A stretch of DNA of 64,000 bases from Kribbella jejuensis. GTDB lineage: Bacteria; Actinomycetota; Actinomycetes; Propionibacteriales; Kribbellaceae. The position numbers and the translations under genes were made by a program. Where the stretch lies: the NCBI RefSeq assembly GCF_006715085.1, contig NZ_VFMM01000001.1, positions 1,612,001-1,676,000 of the forward strand. Direction: 5' to 3'. The notes below the pieces were generated by a model that saw nothing but the letters and a program-made list of their open reading frames with translations, was not told where the DNA came from and searched no databases. This document shows positions 34,782-44,805 of this stretch, one piece after another (the first letter of the stretch is position 1; the number at the start of each line of letters is the position of its first letter).

Positions 34782-36209
34782 TCAGGCAGCCAGCTTCTCT
34801 TCGGGGCGGGGGACGACGGTCGGGGGGGACAGCCGCCGGGCAGCCGGGATCGCCAGCGCCAGTACGACGGCCGCGGCGGCGAACGCGGACAGCAGGTAGA
34901 ACGTCGTGGTGAAACCGGCCTCGGTCGGCAGACCTGACCGCTGGACGTGACCGGTGATGATCGAGCTGGCCAGCGCCGTACCGATCGAGCCGCCGATCGT
35001 CCGGATGTTGGCGTTCATGCCGGTGGCCACGCCGGTCTGTTCGCGCGGGACGTTCTGCACGATCAGGCTCGTCATCGCGGCGTACGCCAGGCCGAGCCCG
35101 ACGCCGAACAGCGCGGTCGACAGCGCGACCTGCCACTGCGCGTCGTGGAACCGCGCGAACATCAGCGCCGCGATCAGGATCATCGACGACCCGGACACCA
35201 CCTGCGTCTTCGCGCTGAACCGGGCCGCGAGCGGGCCGCTGAACGAACCGGCGACCGCCATCGTGACCAACATCGGCAGCATCAGTAGACCGGCCTGCGT
35301 CACGCTCGCACCGAAGCCGAACCCGGCCGCCTTCGGGATCTGCAGGAACTGCGGGACGAACGCGTACACCGCGAACATCGCGGCACCGAACAGCAGCGCG
35401 ACCAGGTTCGTGGTCAAGACCGCCGGGCGGCGCATCATCCGCATGTCGATCAGCGGGTTCCGCGACCGGAGCTCGACCGCGATCCAGCCGGCGAACAGTA
35501 CGGCGGCCAGCGCGAACAGTCCCGTCGTACGCAAGGAACCCCAGCCCCACGAGCGGCCGGTGCTCAACGGCAGCAGGAGCGCGATCAGCCATCCGGACAG
35601 GAACGTCGCGGCCAGCCAGTCGATCCGGCCGGGGACGCGGCTCGGGGACTCCGGGACGTAGCGCCGTACCAGCACGGTGGCGATCGCGACCACCGCCATC
35701 GGGATCCAGAACAGCCAGCGCCAGCCGAGCCACTCCACGATCGGGCCGGCGAGCACGATCCCGAGCCCGCCGCCGGCGGCGATGATGGCCGAGACGACGC
35801 CGACCACGGACGGGACACGCTCAGCCGGGAACTCGTCCCGGATGATGCCGAACGAGAGCGGGAACACGGCACCGCCGACGCCCTGGAAGATCCGGGCGGC
35901 GATCAGTACGCCGACGTTCGGCGCGAGGGCCGCGATCAGGCAGCCGATGGCGAGCGCGGCGAGCGCCACGAACAGCGTGCGCTCCTTGCCGGCCATGTCA
36001 CCGATCCGGCCGAGCAGTGGGGTCGCCACGGAGACCGAGAGCAGCAGTGCGGTGAACACCCAGGTGACCGTGCCCGGGGTGGTGTGCAGGTCGTGCTGGA
36101 TGACGGGCAGCGCCGGGCTGACCAGCGACTGCAACATGGAGAACGAGGCAACCACGGTGGCGAGGACCGCCAGCGTCACCCGTGGGTTGCCGGACCTGAT
36201 GACAGGCAT
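34782..36209 (-). CDS. MFS multidrug transporter, 14-TM (EmrB/QacA type)
   Basis: 475 aa membrane protein with about 14 hydrophobic segments. The DHA2 signatures are visible: LGRIGDMAGKERTL after segment 2 and the antiporter motif C-like GLGIVLAGPIVEWLGWRWLF around residue 150. Such pumps export cationic dyes, detergents or antibiotics with proton antiport. It is divergent from a TetR gene with two matching palindromes between them, so it is almost certainly repressed by that regulator. Start ATG at 36209. Confidence 0.82.
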   Translation of the reverse strand: MPVIRSGNPRVTLAVLATVVASFSMLQSLVSPALPVIQHDLHTTPGTVTWVFTALLLSVSVATPLLGRIGDMAGKERTLFVALAALAIGCLIAALAPNVGVLIAARIFQGVGGAVFPLSFGIIRDEFPAERVPSVVGVVSAIIAAGGGLGIVLAGPIVEWLGWRWLFWIPMAVVAIATVLVRRYVPESPSRVPGRIDWLAATFLSGWLIALLLPLSTGRSWGWGSLRTTGLFALAAVLFAGWIAVELRSRNPLIDMRMMRRPAVLTTNLVALLFGAAMFAVYAFVPQFLQIPKAAGFGFGASVTQAGLLMLPMLVTMAVAGSFSGPLAARFSAKTQVVSGSSMILIAALMFARFHDAQWQVALSTALFGVGLGLAYAAMTSLIVQNVPREQTGVATGMNANIRTIGGSIGTALASSIITGHVQRSGLPTEAGFTTTFYLLSAFAAAAVVLALAIPAARRLSPPTVVPRPEEKLAA

Positions 36210-36280
36210 GCGGAAGTTCCTTCGGAACGGGAGGTGCCACGCGCCGGGACCCGGCGCGGATTTCCCCGGCCTGATAAAGT

Positions 36281-36316
36281 CGAGGTATGCCTCCACTATA
36301 ACGGAGGGATGCCTCC
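36281..36316. promoter_or_regulatory. Paired TetR operators between MFS and tetR genes
   Basis: Two 14-bp hyphenated palindromes, CGAGGTATGCCTCC (36281-36294) and GGAGGGATGCCTCC (36303-36316), 22 bp centre to centre (two helical turns). Between them is CTATAAC, whose two strands read TATAAC and TATAGT, both acceptable -10 boxes. The arrangement suggests cooperative repressor binding over both divergent promoters. Confidence 0.7.
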
Positions 36317-36341
36317 GGTACAACCTGGTTAAGGTGAGCAG

Positions 36342-36914
36342 ATGGTGAGCGAGAACAGGCCGGCGTTGCAGGTCGACGTACGGCGGCCGCAGCGGGCGGA
36401 CGCGCGGCGGAACTTCGACGCGCTGCTCGCCGCCGCCCGGGACGCGTTCGCGACCAAGGGCGTGGGGGCGTCACTGGAGGACATCGCCCGCCAGGCCGGT
36501 GTCGGCATCGGCACGCTGTACCGGAACTTCCCGACCCGTCAGGACCTGCTCAACGCGGTCTACTTCGGCGAGATCGAGGAACTGTGCATCGCCGCGGACG
36601 AGGCGGCCGACCTGCCGCCGTGGGAGGCGCTGACGACCTGGTTGCAGCGCTTCGTCGGGTACGCCGCGACCAAGCGCGCGATCTGGGAGTCGCTGAACCG
36701 CGAGGCCGACAGCTTCCAGACGGCACGCGAGGCGATGTACGCGGCCGGTACGCCACTGTTCGAACGCGCCCAGGCGGCGGGCGAGGCGCGCACGGACGTC
36801 TCGTTCGACGACTTGCTGCGAATGGTCAGCGGCCTGACCGCCGCCGGCTTCGTCGACCAGGCCCAGCGTGACCGCGTCCTGGCCATCGCCCTGGACGGCG
36901 TCCGCGCTAGGTGA
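36342..36914 (+). CDS. TetR-family regulator of the adjacent MFS pump
   Basis: 190 aa. The HTH covers about residues 10-60: RRNFDALLAAARDAFATKG, SLEDIARQAGVGIGTLYRNF, then PTRQDLLNAVY. The R-A-D-A-R-R-N start and the compact C-terminal domain fit the subgroup that controls divergent drug exporters. AAGGTGAG precedes the ATG. The 3' end overlaps the convergent ppx gene by 8 bp. The inducer is unknown. Confidence 0.85.
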   Translation: MVSENRPALQVDVRRPQRADARRNFDALLAAARDAFATKGVGASLEDIARQAGVGIGTLYRNFPTRQDLLNAVYFGEIEELCIAADEAADLPPWEALTTWLQRFVGYAATKRAIWESLNREADSFQTAREAMYAAGTPLFERAQAAGEARTDVSFDDLLRMVSGLTAAGFVDQAQRDRVLAIALDGVRAR

Positions 36915-37815
36915 GGGAGAGGGCGACTCCGTCGAGGATGTCGTGTTCGGAGACCGTGAGGGTTTCGATCGGGAGGCGGTCGACCAGGCGTTGGAGGATG
37001 AGGGCGCCGGCGCCGATCACGTCGACTCTGCCGGGGTGGATGGAGTGGACCTTGGCGCGGTCCTCGTGGGTCGACTCGGTCAGCCAGGTGGTGGTGGCGC
37101 GGAGTTGAGCCTTGGTGAGGCGGGCGTGGTGTACGGCGGTTCGGTCGTACTCGGGGAGGTCGAGGGCTACCGCGGCGACGGTGGTGGCGGTGCCGGCTAC
37201 CGCGATCAGGGCGCGGGCTTCGGGCAGTGGGACTGTGGTGGTGTCGAGCAGGGCGTCGATGTCGTGGGTGATGGCCGCAAGCTCGTCTACGGACGTCGGG
37301 TCGGTCGTGACGTGGCGTTCGGTCAGGCGTACCGAACCAATGTCGAGAGACTGGGCCGCTCGGACGCCGGTCGCGTCGCCGAGGACCAGTTCGGTGGAAC
37401 CGCCGCCGATGTCTGTCACCAGGTACGGCGCTGGGAGGTCCAAGGCGGCGGTGGCGCCGCGGAAGCTGAGCTCGGCTTCCTCCTCACCGGAGATGATTTC
37501 CGGTCGTACGCCGAGGCGCTGTTCGATGCCGTCGAGGAAGGCGTCGCGGTTGCTGACGTCCCGGGCGGCGGAGGTCGCGACGAAGCGGATCCGGCTGACG
37601 GCCTGGGACTGAACAACAGCCGCGAAGTCCTCAGCAGCCTTGAACACCCGCGCCAGTGCCTCCGGCGCGAACGCACCCGTCGCATCCACACCCTGCCCAA
37701 GCCGCACGATCGTCATCCGACGATCCACCTCGACCAGTTGACCGTCGGCCAGGTCCGCAATCAGCAGACGGATCGAGTTCGTCCCACAGTCGATTGCGGC
37801 GACGCGGTCAGACAC
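36907..37815 (-). CDS. ppx: Exopolyphosphatase/guanosine pentaphosphatase (Ppx/GppA)
   Basis: 302 aa member of the ASKHA phosphotransferase fold, the short actinobacterial form. Motifs are AAIDCGTNSIRLLIAD (phosphate 1, residues 6-21), RFVATSAARDVSNRD, ISGEEEAELSFRGA (catalytic Glu) and LVTDIGGGSTEL (phosphate 2). It hydrolyses polyphosphate or pppGpp, linking phosphate storage to the stringent response. Start GTG at 37815 overlaps the DUF501 gene stop by 8 bp, so it is the last gene of the eno-ftsB-DUF501-ppx operon. Confidence 0.88.
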   Translation of the reverse strand: MSDRVAAIDCGTNSIRLLIADLADGQLVEVDRRMTIVRLGQGVDATGAFAPEALARVFKAAEDFAAVVQSQAVSRIRFVATSAARDVSNRDAFLDGIEQRLGVRPEIISGEEEAELSFRGATAALDLPAPYLVTDIGGGSTELVLGDATGVRAAQSLDIGSVRLTERHVTTDPTSVDELAAITHDIDALLDTTTVPLPEARALIAVAGTATTVAAVALDLPEYDRTAVHHARLTKAQLRATTTWLTESTHEDRAKVHSIHPGRVDVIGAGALILQRLVDRLPIETLTVSEHDILDGVALSLT

Positions 37816-38290
37816 AGGGGCCCCGGCGGCCCCAGTCCTCGAGGGCTTGGAGGGTTTCGTCGCCTAGGGGGTTCACGCCGGGGCCGGCTGCCAGGGAGTG
37901 GCCGGCCAGGACGTGGAGGCATTTGACGCGGGTGGGCATGCCGCCCGCGGTGATGCCGGCGATTTCTTCGACGTGTTCGATCGACTCGCGGTGGGCGAGA
38001 TACGACTCGTGGGCGGCCCGGTACTTCGCGGCCAGTTCGGAGTCCTCGGCGAGGCGGTCGGTCATGTCCTTCATCAGGCCCGACGACTCCAGCGTCCCGA
38101 TCGCGGACGCGAGCCGCGGGCAGGTCACGTAGTACGTCGTCGGGAACGGCGTACCGTCCGGCAACCTCGGCTCGGTCTCGACCACGTCGGGGAGACCGCA
38201 GCTGCAACGGTGCGCGACCGAACGGATGCCCCGCGCGGTCCGGCCCAGCTGCTTGCTGACTGCTTCTTGGTCGGTAGGGCTGACGCTCAC
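37808..38290 (-). CDS. DUF501 protein
   Basis: 160 aa conserved actinobacterial protein of unknown function. Family marks are LGRTARGIRSVAHRC followed by SCGLPDVVETEPRLPDGTPF, TYYVTCPRL and the C-terminal GMPTRVKCLHVLAGHSLAAG. A Cys-x-Cys and two other conserved Cys/His sites hint at metal binding. Start GTG at 38290 overlaps the FtsB stop (GTGA), and its stop overlaps ppx, so translation is coupled through the operon. Confidence 0.85.
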   Translation of the reverse strand: MSVSPTDQEAVSKQLGRTARGIRSVAHRCSCGLPDVVETEPRLPDGTPFPTTYYVTCPRLASAIGTLESSGLMKDMTDRLAEDSELAAKYRAAHESYLAHRESIEHVEEIAGITAGGMPTRVKCLHVLAGHSLAAGPGVNPLGDETLQALEDWGRRGPCV

Positions 38291-38892
38291 CGGGTCACCT
38301 TAGGCGACGGGGTGATGAGCTCCGCCGGCGTGGGCGTCGGGGTCGGCTTGGCGGCCGGCGCCGGCGGTGTGCCCGCACCCTGCACGCTCCCCCACAGCTT
38401 CGTGTACCAGGTCGGCTTCTGCGTGTCCGCCGTACCGTCCGAGGGCGCCGTCGGCTCCGGTGGGGCCCCGAGCGGCTTGCCGTCCGCGCCGATCACCCGG
38501 TACCCGACCTCGCCCGGCATCACCCAGCCGAGCCGCTGCCGCGCCTGCGCCTTCACATAAGCGTCGTCGCCCCAGCGGGTGATCTCGTCGTTCAGCTCGC
38601 CGACCCGCTTCTGCCGGTCCCGGATCTCCTGGTTCAGCGCGCTGATCTGCTGGTGCTGGTCGAACCACACCCGCAGGCTCTGCGCGTACGACACGATCAA
38701 CGCGCCCAGCACGAGCAGCACAACGGCCGCCCGCCCGGTCAGGTTGCGCGACCCCCGGGTCCGCACGGGCTCGGCCGGCGTCCCCGCCGTACGGCGCTTG
38801 GGGGCCTCGCCCCGCCGGGCCGGTGGACGCGACTGGGTCCGGCTCGACGGACGCGAGCCGGGGCGTGCACCGGAATCCCGACGGGACGGCAT
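38287..38892 (-). CDS. ftsB: Septum formation initiator FtsB/DivIC
   Basis: 201 aa single-pass division protein of the FtsBLQ complex. A 50-residue basic, Ser/Arg/Pro-rich cytoplasmic tail is followed by a membrane span (AAVVLLVLGALIVSYAQSL, about 55-73). A periplasmic coiled coil comes next (HQQISALNQEIRDRQKRVGE, then LNDEITRW), then the DivIC signature ARQRLGWVMPGEVGYRVI. The last 60 residues are Pro/Thr-rich and probably disordered. ATG at 38892, 20 bp after eno. Confidence 0.85.
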   Translation of the reverse strand: MPSRRDSGARPGSRPSSRTQSRPPARRGEAPKRRTAGTPAEPVRTRGSRNLTGRAAVVLLVLGALIVSYAQSLRVWFDQHQQISALNQEIRDRQKRVGELNDEITRWGDDAYVKAQARQRLGWVMPGEVGYRVIGADGKPLGAPPEPTAPSDGTADTQKPTWYTKLWGSVQGAGTPPAPAAKPTPTPTPAELITPSPKVTR

Positions 38893-38912
38893 ACGGCGAA
38901 CCTCCGAAAATG

Positions 38913-40232
<1,320 letters not shown>

Positions 40233-40253
40233 CTAGTCCCCAGACCACCAGCC

Positions 40254-40778
40254 TCAGTGGACCGCGTCGGTCCTAACGATCGCATCCGGAGGTACCTCGC
40301 GCGTCAGTAACACTCCGTTGGGGGCCCGATAGACCTCCAAATCCCTGCAATCCACGCCCAGCAAGACTTCTACGCTCGTCCGCCGGCCGACATGACTGTC
40401 CTTCGCGGGTGCGAGATGGATGTGGGTACGACGTCCCGGCTTGAGCCCCTCTCGCCGGATTGCGGGCAGAGCGCCCCGATTGGTGCCGTGCCAGAGAAGG
40501 TCGTCGGGGTACACGCGTTCCCAACTGTTCTCCAACGCTTCACGTGTCACCGGCATGTTCTCGAGCGAATGGCCCTGGCAGGCGCGGATCCGGTCGCCGT
40601 CGACCTGCAACCGTTGTTTGTCGTTCTCGCGAACGGCCAGATCCAGGCGGTCGCGCGAGAGGTTGAGGAGTCGCAGCACGTCAGGGATCGCAGCCCAGCC
40701 GTCCGCACTCATCGTGAGACCGCGTTCACCCGCCGTGTGGCGCAGCAGCTTGGAGATCGCCCGGCTGTCGCGGCTCAC
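40254..40778 (-). CDS. kptA: RNA 2'-phosphotransferase (Tpt1/KptA)
   Basis: 174 aa enzyme that transfers a 2'-phosphate from RNA to NAD+, giving ADP-ribose cyclic phosphate. The Arg-His-Arg-Arg catalytic set appears to be present: SKLLRHTAGERGLTM, RIRACQGHS, LLWHGTNRGALPAI and LKPGRRTHIHLA. In eukaryotes it finishes tRNA splicing. Bacteria have no such pathway, so its role may be RNA repair, RNA end-modification or ADP-ribosylation of nucleic acids. Start GTG at 40778. It is an accessory insert upstream of eno. Confidence 0.85.
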   Translation of the reverse strand: MSRDSRAISKLLRHTAGERGLTMSADGWAAIPDVLRLLNLSRDRLDLAVRENDKQRLQVDGDRIRACQGHSLENMPVTREALENSWERVYPDDLLWHGTNRGALPAIRREGLKPGRRTHIHLAPAKDSHVGRRTSVEVLLGVDCRDLEVYRAPNGVLLTREVPPDAIVRTDAVH

Positions 40779-40807
40779 GCCAGCACACCGCTACCTCTGA
40801 GCGTGGA

Positions 40808-40927
40808 TCAGCACCACTGGGGGCCGACGACGCAGCCGGGTTGGGATGGTGTGGCGGAGGCGGGGGTTGTCCCGCCTGCTACTGCCAGGAGCACAAGTGC
40901 GGCGAACGCGGTCAACTTCTTTGCCAT
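40808..40927 (-). CDS. Small secreted peptide (39 aa precursor)
   Basis: ORF on the minus strand, ATG at 40927 with GGGGA 6 nt upstream. The precursor begins MAKKLTAFAALVLLAVAGG, a textbook signal peptide, with a TPASA/TP cleavage site. The predicted mature peptide is only about 14 residues, TPSQPGCVVGPQWC, ending in cysteine, so Cys7 and Cys14 could form a disulfide ring. It is too short for normal gene calling. It lies between kptA and the phosphotransferase gene, in the same direction. No family recognised; signalling or structural peptide are both possible. Confidence 0.5.
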   Translation of the reverse strand: MAKKLTAFAALVLLAVAGGTTPASATPSQPGCVVGPQWC

Positions 40928-40987
40928 TTCGATCCCCAGACGACTCAGACTGCTCAACGCTTTCCCCGACTATCCCTCACCGGTCGG

Positions 40988-41854
40988 CTATCTGTCTCGC
41001 CCAATACCGAACGAACGCCGAGCGTCCTCCAGACCCTTCTGGTTCTCGGCGGGGCTGGAGATACCAGTGAGGAGGTTGGTGCTGATGCGCCACGCGAAGT
41101 AGCCGGCCTGCACGGCGTACCGGACGCGGAGGAAGACATCGAGGCAGCGGTCGATCTCGTCGGTCAGGTCCGGACGGCGTTCGAGGTACGCCGGTACGAC
41201 GTCACGCCCGACGTATATCACCGCCGACGCGACGTCGTACAGAATCGGGCCGCGCATCGCGCTCCCCCAGTCGATGAGCGCGACCCGCCCGTCGGCCTGC
41301 CGCCGGAACGCCTCCGCGGCCGGGTCGCCGTGCAACCAGGCCCACGACACCGGGCCGAGGGCGATCGCGTCCGCCACCGCGCCCTCGACGGCCGGCCGGA
41401 TCCACGGCGCGAGATCCAGCGACTCCTCGAACGGCAGCAGCAACCCGAGCCAGTCCGCGGTCTCACCGGACGCGAGCGGCGCGGCCGAGTGCACCCGACC
41501 GAGCACGTCACCGATCTCCACCTGATCGGAAGGCGCCAACTCCTCACCGTCGACGAAATCCAGTACGGCGACCTGCCGCCCGTCCACCCGCTCCACCAGC
41601 CGCCCACGCTTGCTCACCCGCGGCCGACCGCTGATCACCCCCGCATCGTCCAGCCGAACCGCCAACTCCAGCCCCGGCTCGAACGCAACATCCCCAGCCC
41701 CGACCACCTTCAACACAACCCGTTCCGAACCACAAACCGCCAGCCAGGTCGCCGAGTTCATCCCACCGGTCAGCACCTCCACCCCGGAAACCTTCAGATC
41801 CCAGTGCTCCCGCAGTACCTCGGCGACGTCCACGGGCCACACACTGCCAGGCAT
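40988..41854 (-). CDS. Aminoglycoside phosphotransferase-like kinase
   Basis: 288 aa protein with the APH/choline-kinase fold. The N lobe has VLTGGMNSATWLAV and RVVLKVVGAG (ATP-binding lysine). The catalytic loop is WLHGDPAAEAF and the metal loop LIDWGSAMRGPILYDVAS. The catalytic-loop Asn of the usual H-G-D-x-x-x-x-N is not evident, which could mean altered activity. The ligand (antibiotic, sugar or homoserine-like) is unknown. It begins 22 bp after the large LuxR gene and may be in its operon. Confidence 0.7.
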   Translation of the reverse strand: MPGSVWPVDVAEVLREHWDLKVSGVEVLTGGMNSATWLAVCGSERVVLKVVGAGDVAFEPGLELAVRLDDAGVISGRPRVSKRGRLVERVDGRQVAVLDFVDGEELAPSDQVEIGDVLGRVHSAAPLASGETADWLGLLLPFEESLDLAPWIRPAVEGAVADAIALGPVSWAWLHGDPAAEAFRRQADGRVALIDWGSAMRGPILYDVASAVIYVGRDVVPAYLERRPDLTDEIDRCLDVFLRVRYAVQAGYFAWRISTNLLTGISSPAENQKGLEDARRSFGIGRDR

Positions 41855-41876
41855 CGACGAGAGGCGCCGGTGAATT

Positions 41877-44687
41877 TCAGTCGAGCAGGCCGGTGCGGTG
41901 GGCGACGGCGGTGGCTTCGGTGCGGGTGGCGACGCCTAGTTTGCGGAGGATGCGGGCGACGTGGGTGGCGACGGTGTTCGGGGAGACGAACAGTTCGCGG
42001 GCGATCTCGGCGTTGGACAGGCCGCGGGCGAGGGTTCGCAGTACGACGACTTCGCGCTCGGTCAGGCCGTGGGCCGCGGGCTCCTCGCGGACCGCGGACA
42101 GGCCGGCCCGTTGGGTGAGTTCGTCGATCTCGGCGAGCAACGGGGGCGCGGACAGCTGGATCCCGATCTCCCGGGCCTCGTCCAGGCGGCGGCGCGCGCC
42201 CGGTTTGTTGTTCGAGCGCAGGGCGGCCGCCGCGCCGCCGACCAGTGTCAGGGCCAGCTCGTGGACGTCGTACGCCGTACGCCAGGCGTCGACCGCCGCG
42301 TCCCACGCCGCGACCGTACCGGCCTCGAAGGCGTCCCCGGTCCGCAACACCGCATCGACGATCGGCCAGCGATCCGAGTCGGGCAATCGCTTCCGGACCA
42401 GTCCCGATCGCGCCGGCACCTGCCGCCGTCGGCCGGACGTGGTCCGTTCCAGCCGTAGCGCCGCGAGGTAGAGCCGGGCCGTGACCACGACATCGGCGGC
42501 CGGCCAGTCCGACATGACATCCATCGCCTCGGCGAGCAACCGATCGGCCGCCGGAACGTCGTCGTTGCCGACGGCAAGCGCCATCTGGACCGGCAGGCGC
42601 TGCAACCCGACCTCGCTCGCCGCGCCGGACGGCGGCACGGCCATCTGCGCGAGCTGGTCAGCCGCCTCGTCGTACCTGCCACGCCGTACGGCGATGACCG
42701 CGACCTCCAGCCGCAGCGACGCCTCGTACCAGGGCGGCGGACCGTCCGCGAGCGCGTTGTCGACCAACTCGAGGGCCTCGTCCCAGCGACCCAACGAGAT
42801 GAGCACCTCCGCCCGGTTCTGCGCCAGCATCGAACCCCTGGCACGCATCCGGCCCCACTGCTCCGCTTGCTGCTCGGCCCCTTCGAGCAGAATCACCGCT
42901 TCCTCGGGACGCCCGGCATCGGCGAGCGCGCGACCTTCCCATTGCAGCGACGTGAGATACGTGTGGTGGTCGCCGCAGGCTTCAGCCGCCCGCCGCGCGT
43001 CCTGCATGAGCTCCTGAACCACGCCCGGGCCGCCGTCCGTGTGCAGCGCGACACCGCCAACGGCCAACCGCGCATCGGCGAGCGCCTGGTCGTCACCGAT
43101 GCTCTCCGCCAGGTCGAGCGCCTGCGCCGCATGCCGGCTCATCTCCGGTCCGGGTGTGCCGACCAACTCGGTGAAGGCCAGACCGGACAGCAGCCGGCTG
43201 CGCAGTACGTCGTCGACACCTTCCGGTACGAGTTCCACCGCGCGCGACAGGTCGTCACTCCCACTGCCGTCGATCCGGCAGCGCAGCAGGCCACGCAGCC
43301 GCAGCAGCCGAGCCACTCGTAGCGGTTCGGCAACTGGATCGATGGCCGCCAGCGCGGCGGTCGCGTGCTCGACCCCGGTGTGTGAGCGACCGGTGGCGTA
43401 CGCCGCGGCTACGGCCAACTCCTGTACAGTTGCCCGGCTGACCCCGATGTCGTCCGAGTCGGACCACAACTCGAGGACTCGGCCGAGCAGGTTCAGCTGC
43501 TCGTCGTACGCGTACTGCCGCTCGGCCGTCGCAGCAGCCTGCCACGCCGCCATCAACGCCTTGTCCGGTTGCCCAGCCACGCGCCAGTGCTCGGCCAGCG
43601 CCGCCGACGACTCGGACCGCGCCTCGATCACCGACGCGAACCGTGCATGCAGGCGACGCCGTTCTCCCGGCAGCAGTGCGCCGTACACCGCCTCCCGGAT
43701 CAGGTCGTGCCTGATCACGTAGTCGGTGTCGAGCACGGCGAGCTGGTGACGCTCGATCAGCTCCCGTACGGCGTCGTCGACCGGCTCGCCGGCGACCTCG
43801 GACAGCAGGTCGTCCGGCACCGCGCCGCCGGCCACCGCGATCATCGCGAGCACCTTGCGCGCAGCGGGCGAGAGGTCGGTGACTCGGCCGAGCAGCAGCT
43901 CGGTGAGCCCTTCGGAGGAGTCCGCGCCGGATGCGTACAGCGCTTCGACGAAGAGCGGGTTTCCGCTGCTACGACGGTGGATCTCGCTGCTGGTCAGGGC
44001 ATGTGGGGCACGACCGTCGAGCGCTGCGAGCAGCTCGCTGACCTCCTGTCGGCCCAGTGGGGCCAGCTCGAGGCGGACCACTTCAGCACGCCGGCCGAGT
44101 TCGGACAGCAACTGCCGGGTGGGATGTCCTGAGGGCAGCTCGCCCGTACGTGTCGTAGCGATCAGCAGTACGGCGGAGGTGCCGAGGTTCCGTACGAGGT
44201 ACACGAGTAGCTCGCGGCTGGACGCGTCTGACCAGTGGAGGTCCTCCACGACCAGGACCAAGGGGCGTTCGGCAGCCACCCCCGCGAGCAGGCCGAGCAC
44301 CTCGCCGAACAGCCGGACGTGACCCGCTGGTCGTTCCGGCAGTTCCGACAGTTCCGGCAGCCACCCCGCGAGCGCGGTACCGCCGGAGGGCAGGGCCGCG
44401 GCGAGGCGGTCCGGGCCCCACTCGCGCAGCAGGTTTCGCAGGATCGCGAGGAACGGCGCCCACGGCGTACCATCCGCGCCGAGTTCGAGGCAGCCGCCGG
44501 TCAGCACCATCGGGTCGCCGTCGAAACCCGCGACCGCGGTCGAAACGAGGCGGGACTTCCCGATCCCGGCCTCCCCCGAGACCAGCACGGTGACGGGCTC
44601 TCCGGTACGAGCCCGTTCGTAGGCTCCGCGCAGCGCGGCGAGCTCGGCTCTGCGATTGATCAACACCGGACTGACAGCGGCCCCCAT
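41877..44687 (-). CDS. Large LuxR-type ATPase regulator (LAL family)
   Basis: 936 aa transcription factor. N-terminal ATPase: RRAELAALRGAYERA, Walker A SGEAGIGKSRLV (about 37-48), Walker B LVLVVEDLHWSD. The middle (about 350-800) is helical and TPR-like, with repeated Ala/Leu helices. The C-terminal LuxR HTH is LTEREVVVLRTLARGLSNAE followed by SPNTVATHVARILRKLGV. LAL regulators integrate ATP and effector binding and often activate secondary-metabolite or sugar-uptake genes. ATG at 44687 has GAGG about 9 nt upstream; another ATG lies 9 nt earlier. Target genes are not evident. Confidence 0.85.
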   Translation of the reverse strand: MGAAVSPVLINRRAELAALRGAYERARTGEPVTVLVSGEAGIGKSRLVSTAVAGFDGDPMVLTGGCLELGADGTPWAPFLAILRNLLREWGPDRLAAALPSGGTALAGWLPELSELPERPAGHVRLFGEVLGLLAGVAAERPLVLVVEDLHWSDASSRELLVYLVRNLGTSAVLLIATTRTGELPSGHPTRQLLSELGRRAEVVRLELAPLGRQEVSELLAALDGRAPHALTSSEIHRRSSGNPLFVEALYASGADSSEGLTELLLGRVTDLSPAARKVLAMIAVAGGAVPDDLLSEVAGEPVDDAVRELIERHQLAVLDTDYVIRHDLIREAVYGALLPGERRRLHARFASVIEARSESSAALAEHWRVAGQPDKALMAAWQAAATAERQYAYDEQLNLLGRVLELWSDSDDIGVSRATVQELAVAAAYATGRSHTGVEHATAALAAIDPVAEPLRVARLLRLRGLLRCRIDGSGSDDLSRAVELVPEGVDDVLRSRLLSGLAFTELVGTPGPEMSRHAAQALDLAESIGDDQALADARLAVGGVALHTDGGPGVVQELMQDARRAAEACGDHHTYLTSLQWEGRALADAGRPEEAVILLEGAEQQAEQWGRMRARGSMLAQNRAEVLISLGRWDEALELVDNALADGPPPWYEASLRLEVAVIAVRRGRYDEAADQLAQMAVPPSGAASEVGLQRLPVQMALAVGNDDVPAADRLLAEAMDVMSDWPAADVVVTARLYLAALRLERTTSGRRRQVPARSGLVRKRLPDSDRWPIVDAVLRTGDAFEAGTVAAWDAAVDAWRTAYDVHELALTLVGGAAAALRSNNKPGARRRLDEAREIGIQLSAPPLLAEIDELTQRAGLSAVREEPAAHGLTEREVVVLRTLARGLSNAEIARELFVSPNTVATHVARILRKLGVATRTEATAVAHRTGLLD

Positions 44688-44805
44688 GCGGGTCATCCTC
44701 GCATCCCCCGGGTTCCGGACGAGATGTCGTCAGGTCTGGTGACGACTCGGGGGCGGGCCTGCGGCGAGAGTTTGAGAAACAGCCCGAACTCCCGAGGAGA
44801 ACATC

